Shown here: one piece after another, positions 57,245-64,000 of the stretch
Layout of the letters: the number at the start of each line of letters is the position of its first letter
Numbering within the stretch: the first letter of the stretch is position 1
NCBI RefSeq assembly: GCF_003610775.1
Contig: NZ_RAQO01000009.1
Span: 279,423 to 343,422 of the forward strand
DNA: 64,000 nucleotides
Reading direction: 5' to 3'
Source of the DNA: Alginatibacterium sediminis
GTDB lineage: Bacteria > Pseudomonadota > Gammaproteobacteria > Enterobacterales > Celerinatantimonadaceae
Translations under genes and position numbers: made by a program
Notes under the pieces: model-generated
What the model was told of the DNA's origin: nothing
Databases searched by the model: none
The model's input: the letters and a program-made list of their open reading frames with translations, nothing else

Positions 57245-57553
57245 AAGGGGCCTACTTATTGTAATTGGAATTCGTTTTTGGCTTGATACGAAACAAGTCT
57301 CAACAAAACAGATGCTTGCCGCTCTAGTTACATAGTCACTGGCAGCTTCGCTAAACGTTCTAAATTGTTAGAATTGATTGGTCGTCGTTTTTCAAGCGCA
57401 TATTGATTCAATGCAAGCAGCTTACGCTATTATTATTTAAGGGACTGAGAGGGAGGTCTAATTAAGCTAGACCAAAGTAGTAGTTGTAACAAAGTTTGTG
57501 AACTTAAAAGCGACCACACAAAGAGCGCTTCCCAAAAAACTTAGATTGCCTAA
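57245..57553. other. Intergenic region upstream of the dicarboxylate symporter
   Basis: No gene. A GGTCTA/TAGACC inverted repeat lies at about 57457-57475 without a T-run. The promoter for the symporter should be here; no operator is recognised. Confidence 0.4.
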
Positions 57554-57865
57554 TTAACCAATTGGCTTACAGGTCCCCCAAGTTTCACTGTGATATTTGT
57601 AGCGTGAAATTAGTCCTAGAGTGTCAGTATAGAAATAATACGTGCAGCTATTATTAAACATGTTGTATATCAGTTCTTGTCCGCCATTTTCTTGATGGTT
57701 TTTCTGACTGGGCTCTCCCCATTGTTGGATCAGTTGCTCAGCAGGTTTTCCCGTCCAACTTTCGCCGAAGGCGTTCTCGCGAATAAATAAAGAACAAGAA
57801 ACCAAACCTAATGTCGCAACCGTGATTAGAGCTGCGATTTTGATACTAAACAATAACTGCAGCAT
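57554..57865 (-). CDS. Putative small lipoprotein
   Basis: 103 residues. The N-terminal hydrophobic stretch ends in LVSC with Cys24, a credible lipobox. The mature part contains ESWTGKPAEQLIQQWGEPSQ, a pattern seen in small SmpA/OmlA-like or related envelope proteins, then an aromatic-rich region with two cysteines. It overlaps the mscM stop codon by 1 bp, so it is coupled to it. Function unknown. Confidence 0.7.
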   Translation of the reverse strand: MLQLLFSIKIAALITVATLGLVSCSLFIRENAFGESWTGKPAEQLIQQWGEPSQKNHQENGGQELIYNMFNNSCTYYFYTDTLGLISRYKYHSETWGTCKPIG

Positions 57866-60800
57866 TAGCTTGCAGGAGTGCTTATGTGAGTATTAAATTC
57901 TTTTAAATTGATGTCCATTTGGGGTGACGACACTCGGATATCGTGTTGTTTAAACTTACTAATAATAACCATATAAATCTCATGTGAAGCAGGCAGTCGA
58001 TAGCCCATTTCATTCACGTAGGCCCGTATTTCGTATTTCATACCGCGCTCACTAAAGCCAACGAAGAACACTTCTGGCGCTGGAACTTCCAAAATAATGC
58101 TCGAATCGGTGACTGACTCCTGCAACAACTGAGTGACTAGAGCCGGATTTGAATCTCTAGCAACATGCACATCAAGCACTAATCGGGTAACCGAATCTGA
58201 GAGCGACCAGTTAATAAACTGCTCAGTAATAAAGGCCTTGTTAGGAACGATTATTTCCTTTCTGTCCCAATCAACAATCGTCGTTGCTCGAGTCTTAATA
58301 TTACTGACTTTGCCTGTTAGCTCACGGATAGTAACTGTATCGCCAAGGCGAATAGGTTTCTCGAATAAAATAATCAGACCCGAAACAAAGTTTGCAAAAA
58401 TTTCTTGCAAGCCAAAGCCCAGTCCTACCGTTAGCGCGGCAACCAACCATTGTAAACTTGCCCATTCGATCCCTAGTAGAGCAAGAATCGATGTTAGGGA
58501 AAATAATAGCACCACATATTTAATCATGGTGGTAATAGCAAAGCTGGTGCCCGGGGATAACTCGATATGCTGCAAAATCATTAACTCGAGTAAACCGCTG
58601 AGGTTTTTCAACAAAATTAGACTGACAGTGAACACCACTATGGCCATCGATAAAGTTTTCAGGGTTATGGCGTTGCTTACTTGGAAATCGCCACTGCCGG
58701 AGTTTACTTCCCATAATACAAAGTTATCTAAGAACACAAAGGTATTGGTCATTTCTGACCACGACACTAACACTGTCATTACGAAGGTAAGAGTTAAAGC
58801 GGCGCGCAATAATCCCACGGATTGTGCGCTGATGGTGTCCAGATCGATTTCAGGTTCTTCTATGATGTCTAGCCGACCTTCATTACTACCTAAGTCTTCT
58901 TCAGTGTTTTCGGATTCGCTTCGTGCAGCAACAATTTCTGCACGTTTTGCTTTTGCCCTGTCAAAGGCAATTCTTCGACGCTGCAGTAGCATCCAACGGC
59001 GAGCTAAATAGTAAATAAATATACACAAAAATCCGATAATAGCGCTGACTGAGAACTGTCTGAGTAAATTGATCGCCATCGCGAAATAACCTAACAGTGC
59101 GGCTAGAGCCAAAACGCTTGGAATTAAACCGGCACCATACCAGACGATTCTGCGACTCAAGGCTTCAGCTTTAAAGATTGGATTGCGGTAGCTGACCGGT
59201 AACTCTGTATTGTAGAGCCGCCAATCGACAAAAATTAAGGCACCGCAAATCCAAATAAATGCCAACCGACCAATACTGTCATAGTAGGATAAGTCGTTTC
59301 GCTCGACTCCCAAGCTTAGGATGAGTACCGCTGGTATACAAAAAAGGGCCGTATTTAGACAGAGTGTGCGCACCCGGTTTATTGCAAACATGGGCCACTT
59401 GAAATGAGTATTGAACAAACCGTTTTTTCGGCTCAGCTGAAGTAGCCAGAATAAACAGAACAAATATAATGCTAGGTTGGGTAGGGCATGTCCCCAAGTA
59501 ACCGCAAATGGATATTTCCAGCTCATGCGCAAAGGAATTGCTATGGAGCTAAGTAACAGAGGTAGTGGCAGGGCTAATAGTAGACTTACAGCTAAAACGG
59601 CTAAGGTATACTTAAATTTATCACGAGTAATATTACCAATTTTGGATTCAATACTACGCAGATAAGCTTGGTGCCAAAGACGGTCAGCACGTACTTGCCA
59701 AAACCATAAAAGAGAGAAAACAAACCAGCTTAAGTACCAAATGATATTAATCTCTGTAAAAGCTTGACCTAGTTCCTTCCAGTTTTCACTTGAGAATAAC
59801 CACTGAACTCCCAATTTTAGATTAGTGAGGGTCGCTAGGTTTAATACACTTACATCTGCGATCCAAAACAGTTCTTGGTCAACTTCCGTTTGGATAGTTG
59901 TTAGCAAATTATTGAGCTGAGCGTGATCAACTTTAAGTTTCGACATTTCCAATTGATTATTGTCGATTTGAATCAATAGGCGTTTTGCCGCTGTATAGCG
60001 CAAATTCCATAGTTCTTGTAGCGACTTTTCTTGTTTTGAATTTAGTTGTGAGCTCACGTCCTTACGCCAAATCGGATAGCTTTGTGGGGCGTAGCTGTTC
60101 ATTTCCTGCTGTAAGTAATGGCGTTTTATCCGCTGTGAGATTAATTCCTCGTCAATGTTCTTTAAGGCGTAGCTGGCCGGTAATTCGTTGATCTGCTGAC
60201 GCAGGTACTCGCCATAACTTTTAGTAAACTTTAGCCATTCAATTTGTGACTGAAAATTCGAAAAAGACTGCTCTAAGCGGTGCAGTTGTTGACGGGTTTC
60301 AACTTGTTCAGCCTGTAGATTGTTAGCCTGTAATAGAATCTGATTGAGCTGTGCTTGCAAATCTTGATAGCTACTGATTAATTCCTGAATTATAGAATCT
60401 TGCTTGAAAGCTGAATTACTAGAGCTGAGATATGCGAGTTGATAATCGGATTGAATTTTAGACTTAAGAGCAAATGCCGCATTGAGTTGTTCAAGTTCTT
60501 GGCTTGCAAGGCTTAGCCGTTTGTTTTGCAAGTTCACATCAAGTTGGATTAAGTTACTGCGGGTTGGAGCCGTTTGTTGTTTGGTCTTGAGTAAATCAAT
60601 ATTAGCTTTGATGGTCGCTTCGTGGATCTGGGTTCTGACGCGTAAGGGCTCATTGGTGCTTTCATAGGGGGCAAATTGCATCTGATCGAGTTGAATGCGG
60701 ATTGCATTAAGGCGTTCTTGAAGTGGTGTCAGTCGCTGATGATGGGTACTTATTTGACGTTCAATGTCAGTCAGGCGTTGGCTGTCACTACGGATCTGAT

Positions 60801-61173
60801 CTTGGAATAGGGCAACATCTTGTCGTTTTATTTCGATTTGCTTTTGTAATGCATCGAGACTTAAGTTGTCGATGTTGGGCAAGCTAGTTTGATCGAGCAG
60901 CTTTAGTTCACGCTCAATGTTGTCGGCTTCAACTTCAGCATTGTCGGCAAGTGCTAACAGTTGGCGTAGTTGTTCTCGGTATTCGTCCCCTTCTTTGACC
61001 AACAACAGCGCTTCTTGGTAAATGTCTTTATTGCGCTGATTTTCGCTCGTACTTTCTTGCTTGTCTAAACCGCCAAGCAAACTGGTCAGTTGAGTTTCCG
61101 CTGGGGATATAGCAAGTACTTGCAAGCTCAAGCTAAAACTTAAAGCAGCAATCCATTTCCAAATCCGAGCCAT
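57865..61173 (-). CDS. mscM: Large MscS-type mechanosensitive channel (MscM/MscK-like)
   Basis: 1102 residues: signal peptide; a long periplasmic coiled-coil domain (about 30-480); multiple TM helices (about 490-830), with a cytoplasmic acidic/basic loop ERAKAKRAEIVAARSESENTEEDLG; then the MscS core with the pore helix ALTVGLGFGLQEIFANFVSGLIILFEKPIRLGD and the beta domain. It opens under membrane tension to release solutes. Called MscM rather than MscK because it precedes psd, as in E. coli (yjeP-psd). Confidence 0.9.
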   Translation of the reverse strand: MARIWKWIAALSFSLSLQVLAISPAETQLTSLLGGLDKQESTSENQRNKDIYQEALLLVKEGDEYREQLRQLLALADNAEVEADNIERELKLLDQTSLPNIDNLSLDALQKQIEIKRQDVALFQDQIRSDSQRLTDIERQISTHHQRLTPLQERLNAIRIQLDQMQFAPYESTNEPLRVRTQIHEATIKANIDLLKTKQQTAPTRSNLIQLDVNLQNKRLSLASQELEQLNAAFALKSKIQSDYQLAYLSSSNSAFKQDSIIQELISSYQDLQAQLNQILLQANNLQAEQVETRQQLHRLEQSFSNFQSQIEWLKFTKSYGEYLRQQINELPASYALKNIDEELISQRIKRHYLQQEMNSYAPQSYPIWRKDVSSQLNSKQEKSLQELWNLRYTAAKRLLIQIDNNQLEMSKLKVDHAQLNNLLTTIQTEVDQELFWIADVSVLNLATLTNLKLGVQWLFSSENWKELGQAFTEINIIWYLSWFVFSLLWFWQVRADRLWHQAYLRSIESKIGNITRDKFKYTLAVLAVSLLLALPLPLLLSSIAIPLRMSWKYPFAVTWGHALPNLALYLFCLFWLLQLSRKNGLFNTHFKWPMFAINRVRTLCLNTALFCIPAVLILSLGVERNDLSYYDSIGRLAFIWICGALIFVDWRLYNTELPVSYRNPIFKAEALSRRIVWYGAGLIPSVLALAALLGYFAMAINLLRQFSVSAIIGFLCIFIYYLARRWMLLQRRRIAFDRAKAKRAEIVAARSESENTEEDLGSNEGRLDIIEEPEIDLDTISAQSVGLLRAALTLTFVMTVLVSWSEMTNTFVFLDNFVLWEVNSGSGDFQVSNAITLKTLSMAIVVFTVSLILLKNLSGLLELMILQHIELSPGTSFAITTMIKYVVLLFSLTSILALLGIEWASLQWLVAALTVGLGFGLQEIFANFVSGLIILFEKPIRLGDTVTIRELTGKVSNIKTRATTIVDWDRKEIIVPNKAFITEQFINWSLSDSVTRLVLDVHVARDSNPALVTQLLQESVTDSSIILEVPAPEVFFVGFSERGMKYEIRAYVNEMGYRLPASHEIYMVIISKFKQHDIRVSSPQMDINLKEFNTHISTPAS

Positions 61174-61193
61174 GTCTTGATCCTAAAAGTTAA

Positions 61194-62048
61194 CTAAGGG
61201 CTTGTTGTTGCAAGTAACTGTCCAAGACGGGTTGTATCGCCAGTCGTTAAGCTAGATTCAAATGTAATGGCGTCTTCGGCAAATAGTAACACGACAGTGG
61301 ATCCCAATTTGAATCGACCCATTTCAGCGCCTTTTTCTAATATATGTTGTCCCTTGGGGTAGTCATGCCAAACAACATCATTGCGGGTCGGAGGAGTGAC
61401 TGTACCTGCCCAAACGGTTTCGATACTGGCAACAATAGTCGCCCCTACCAATACCATTGCCATCGGGCCGTGCTCGGTATCAAAAATAGCCACCACTCGT
61501 TCATTACGGGCAAATAAGTTGGGTACATTTTGCGCGGTTAGAGGATTAACTGAAAACAAATCTCCAGGCACATAGATCATGGTGCGTAATTCACCGGTCA
61601 CAGGCATATGGATGCGGTGATAATCACTCGGAGCTAAATAGATGGTCGCAAAGTCGCCCTTATCGAATTCCTTAGCTAGAGTTGCGTTTCCACCCAATAA
61701 TTCTTGCGCACTAAAATCGAAACCTTTGGCTTGGAAGATACGACCGTCTTTGATAGGACCCAGTTGACTAACTGTGCCATCGACCGGATGGCATAAACTA
61801 TCGGCTGTATCGTCAATTGGACGTATCCCATCTTTTAATGAACGAGTAAAAAAAGTATTGAAGCTAGCATACTCACTAGCCTCTTCCAGCTGAGCCTCTT
61901 GCATATCAACTTTATATTGCTTGATAAAAGCCTTGATAAGAAAATGGCTAAAACCACCGAGCTCAGCTTGAGCCAAATAGCCAACAACACGTGAAAGCAG
62001 ATGTTTTGGTGTCACGTATTGAAGTGCAATCTTGATTTTGTCGAGCAA
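61194..62048 (-). CDS. psd: Phosphatidylserine decarboxylase proenzyme
   Basis: 284 residues. Self-cleaves at Gly-Ser in [11 protein letters not shown] to give the pyruvoyl group; [13 protein letters not shown] and [22 protein letters not shown] motif ([18 protein letters not shown]) are present. Makes phosphatidylethanolamine at the inner membrane. Starts 80 bp after rsgA and lies 20 bp before mscM, probably one unit. Confidence 0.97.
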   Translation of the reverse strand: MLDKIKIALQYVTPKHLLSRVVGYLAQAELGGFSHFLIKAFIKQYKVDMQEAQLEEASEYASFNTFFTRSLKDGIRPIDDTADSLCHPVDGTVSQLGPIKDGRIFQAKGFDFSAQELLGGNATLAKEFDKGDFATIYLAPSDYHRIHMPVTGELRTMIYVPGDLFSVNPLTAQNVPNLFARNERVVAIFDTEHGPMAMVLVGATIVASIETVWAGTVTPPTRNDVVWHDYPKGQHILEKGAEMGRFKLGSTVVLLFAEDAITFESSLTTGDTTRLGQLLATTSP

Positions 62049-62128
62049 TGTAAGGTCCTCTATTTCAATTTAGTTATACAGCTTGTAACCGATTATAAGT
62101 TAGTTCGTTTAATTTTGGATCAAATTGG

Positions 62129-63166
62129 CTATCGTCCACGGATATTCCGGCTCGGTTTGTTTTCAACCATGCTATCGAGTATGCGCAGAAAACTGTCGTG
62201 GCGGACTGGATCAATCTGATGGTTGTCGATCGCTGCTTGTAAACCGCAACCAGGATCACCTTCGTGTTTACAGTCTCTAAACCGGCAATGCTCTACCGGC
62301 TCTCTAAACTCTCGAAAACCCCAAGTGACCCTTTCTTTTTCAAGATGCCAAAGCTGGAATTCTCGAACGCCAGGAGAGTCAATAAGTTGGCCACCTTGCG
62401 GCAAACTATAGAGGCGAGCAGTCGTGGTTGTGTGTTGGCCAAGGCCGGAGACTTCAGATACTTCTTTGGTGAGAATATCTTGCTCAGGAAGCAATTGATT
62501 CACTAAGGATGATTTACCTACACCGGATTGGCCTACGAAAATACTGGTATGGCCTTTGAGCTGTTGGTGTATTTGTTCAAAACCTAAAGACTTATGCGTA
62601 CTCGAATACATTACGGGGTAGCCGAGGCTGCGATAAATCTCAAGTTTTTGGCTTAGTTCTTCGAGCTCTTGCTCACTGAGCAAATCTACCTTGTTAACCA
62701 AAATTACTGGAGCAAGACCAACGTCCTCGATGGCAACCAAATAACGGTCGATGATATTAAGCGACAGCTCAGGTAAAATTGCAGAGACAATAAACACTTG
62801 GTCTAGGTTCGCTGCAATTGCCTTAATACCGTCATAATAATCGGGTCTGGTTAGTACGGTTCTTCGTTCGTGAACCGCCTCAATAATCCCACTGATGCCA
62901 GATTGCACCACATGACTACGGCGAAACAGTACTTGATCACCGCAAACGATCGATTCAACTGTACGACGTATATTACAGCGGAAAATAAGCCCGTCTTGGG
63001 TTTGAACATCCGCATGTTGACCAAAACGACTAATCACAATCCCGTCTTCAGGGCTTGCTAATTGCTCGTCTTCCCAATCAATACTATCGGTTTTTTTTAG
63101 CCGTTTTTCACGGTTAGCGCGGACCCGTCGTTTTTGTCCGTCACTGAGTTTGTTTCGTTTTGCCAC
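62129..63166 (-). CDS. rsgA: Ribosome small-subunit biogenesis GTPase RsgA
   Basis: 345 residues. Basic N-terminus KLSDGQKRRVRANREKRLKK, OB-fold, circularly permuted GTPase (NKVD, then GQSGVGKSSLVNQLL, then DSPGVREF) and a C-terminal zinc knuckle HCRFRDCKHEGDPGC. Checks 30S maturation with GTP. Divergent from orn, as in E. coli. Confidence 0.97.
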   Translation of the reverse strand: MAKRNKLSDGQKRRVRANREKRLKKTDSIDWEDEQLASPEDGIVISRFGQHADVQTQDGLIFRCNIRRTVESIVCGDQVLFRRSHVVQSGISGIIEAVHERRTVLTRPDYYDGIKAIAANLDQVFIVSAILPELSLNIIDRYLVAIEDVGLAPVILVNKVDLLSEQELEELSQKLEIYRSLGYPVMYSSTHKSLGFEQIHQQLKGHTSIFVGQSGVGKSSLVNQLLPEQDILTKEVSEVSGLGQHTTTTARLYSLPQGGQLIDSPGVREFQLWHLEKERVTWGFREFREPVEHCRFRDCKHEGDPGCGLQAAIDNHQIDPVRHDSFLRILDSMVENKPSRNIRGR

Positions 63167-63256
63167 GCGTTGCTATTCAAGTAGTTGCTTTAAAAAGCTA
63201 TCATACCGTTATTGTAGAGCAAGCGGCACTAAAACCGCCAACTAACGAGCGAAACT

Positions 63257-63811
63257 ATGGCAGCAAGTGAACAAAACTTAATTTGGGTTGATATGGAAAT
63301 GACAGGCCTTGATCCTTTAACCGACAAGGTATTAGAGATCGCCTGTATTGCAACTGACAGTCAATTAAATGTATTGGCCGAAAGCGAAGTCGTTGTGGTT
63401 CATCAAAGTGAAGCGGTTTTGGCTCGTATGGACGAATGGTGTACCAACACTCATACCAACAGTGGTTTAGTCGCCAGAGTTCGAGCAACTGAAGTCAACG
63501 AAAATGAAGCTGAACAACAAATATTAGCGTTTGTAAAAAAATGGGTGCCTGAAGGTGCAACGCCGATGTGCGGAAATTCGATACATCAAGATCGACACTT
63601 TATGAAACATCATTTGCCGAACCTCGAAAAACATTTTCACTATCGCAACATTGATGTCAGTACGATTAAAGAATTGGCCCGTCGCTGGCGACCAGATATA
63701 TTGGCTGGGGTTAAAAAATCAGGTGCGCATTTAGCTATCGATGATATTCGAGAGTCATTAGCAGAGTTACAGCACTACGCGGATCATTTCTTCAAGTTGG
63801 ACGGCAAATAG
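63257..63811 (+). CDS. orn: Oligoribonuclease
   Basis: 184 residues of the DEDDh family. [13 protein letters not shown] (Exo I), [16 protein letters not shown] (Exo II) and [14 protein letters not shown] with its preceding His (Exo III). Degrades 2-5 nt RNA and pGpG to mononucleotides; the c-di-GMP end product from the cyclase at 21040 would be cleared by it. It is followed by tRNA-Gly, as in E. coli. Confidence 0.98.
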   Translation: MAASEQNLIWVDMEMTGLDPLTDKVLEIACIATDSQLNVLAESEVVVVHQSEAVLARMDEWCTNTHTNSGLVARVRATEVNENEAEQQILAFVKKWVPEGATPMCGNSIHQDRHFMKHHLPNLEKHFHYRNIDVSTIKELARRWRPDILAGVKKSGAHLAIDDIRESLAELQHYADHFFKLDGK

Positions 63812-63857
63812 CCAATCACGAGCCAAAACAGACTTTTTTTGAAGTTTTTGACGCTTC

Positions 63858-63889
63858 AGGCTTGCAAAGCCTAATTTTGGTCTTATAAT
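63858..63889 (+). promoter_or_regulatory. orn terminator hairpin overlapping the tRNA-Gly promoter
   Basis: AGGCTT-GCA-AAGCCT (63858-63872) is a 6-bp hairpin followed by AATTTTGG, a weak terminator for orn. TTGCAA (63862-63867), 16 bp, TATAAT (63884-63889) is a strong promoter with a GC-rich discriminator, typical of stable RNA. The two overlap. Confidence 0.65.
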
Positions 63890-63934
63890 TCGCAGCCCTG
63901 AAGGACATCGCTTTAGTGATGCCTGACGTGATTT

Positions 63935-64000
63935 GCGGCACTAGCTCAGTTGGTAGAGCGCGACCTTGCCAAGGTCGAGGTCATCGGTTCGAACCCGATG
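63935..64000 (+). tRNA. tRNA-Gly(GCC), truncated by the window end
   Basis: Acceptor 5' strand GCGGCAC, D-loop AGCTCAGTTGGTAGAGC, anticodon stem-loop CGACCTTGCCAAGGTCG with anticodon GCC, T-arm ATCGGTTCGAACCCGAT. The 3' acceptor strand lies beyond base 64000. orn followed by tRNA-Gly genes is also the E. coli order. Confidence 0.96.

Noticed and set aside
57457..57475. GGTCTA/TAGACC hairpin upstream of the dicarboxylate symporter
   Set aside because: No T-run and no gene ends nearby; too short to claim an operator.
58133..59011. 292-codon plus-strand ORF inside mscM
   Set aside because: It lies antisense to the well-conserved channel domain of mscM, is Ser/Thr/Arg/Lys-rich with no domain and no ribosome binding site. 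Shadow ORF.

Overview
The window is one contiguous stretch of a gammaproteobacterial chromosome (roughly 45% GC by eye), most likely from a marine facultative anaerobe of the Alteromonadales/Vibrionales grade. The strongest evidence is gene order. fxsA-groES-groEL ... epmB-efp-(small gene)-frdDCBA-epmA ... mscM-psd-rsgA-orn-tRNA-Gly follows the order of the E. coli 94-min region. dusB-prmA-accC-accB-aroQ is a second conserved block. A genus cannot be assigned from the sequence alone.

Layout. (1) 1-4145: 5' end of dusB, prmA, a small membrane protein and the fatty-acid/shikimate cluster aroQ-accB-accC. (2) 4395-7710: MATE exporter, AraC-type regulator and an exported protein of unknown function. 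(3) 7966-23571: acetate-use region. acs has a CRP-type site upstream; it is followed by a DEDDh exonuclease and a CBS/nucleotidyltransferase protein, then crbS, a transporter-histidine kinase-receiver fusion. The matching LuxR-type response regulator (crbR) lies 6.6 kb further on. Between them sit an RND efflux pump with its adaptor and a DUF2892 protein, a diguanylate cyclase and a glutathione S-transferase. (4) 23705-28591: dsbD, fxsA, a small ORF and groES-groEL with a sigma-32-type promoter.

(5) 28576-38016 is the unusual region. A 16-bp sequence formed by the last codons of groEL recurs exactly at 33139 and 35800 and in degenerate form at 38001, which divides the region into three segments. 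Segment 1 (about 4.5 kb) is an integrative element with a tyrosine integrase, a serine recombinase, an HNH endonuclease, a RelA/SpoT-domain protein, a small HTH protein and paired 12-bp putative integrase arm sites at both ends. Segment 2 carries a PEP-CTERM protein and a broken reverse transcriptase gene. Segment 3 carries a TetR regulator and an SRPBCC protein. Segments 2 and 3 have no integrase. The native groEL downstream region, including its terminator, is duplicated as a 198-bp direct repeat.

(6) 38668-49219: accessory chromosomal genes. These include a GNAT acetyltransferase, a galactose ABC transporter (mglBAC) with a LacI-type operator and an adjacent chemoreceptor, a MITE-like palindromic repeat, a RidA protein, and a regulator with a four-cysteine cluster divergent from an FMN reductase/VOC pair. 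(7) 49216-64000: the conserved backbone resumes. It holds EF-P and its two modification enzymes (epmB, efp, epmA), fumarate reductase (frdABCD) with a perfect FNR box, a dicarboxylate transporter, mscM, psd, rsgA, orn and a tRNA-Gly(GCC) cut by the window end.

Together the genes describe a respiratory generalist: acetate assimilation under a CrbS/CrbR switch, anaerobic fumarate respiration with a neighbouring dicarboxylate carrier, galactose uptake with chemotaxis, and a groEL-linked integration hotspot carrying candidate defence or stress genes.
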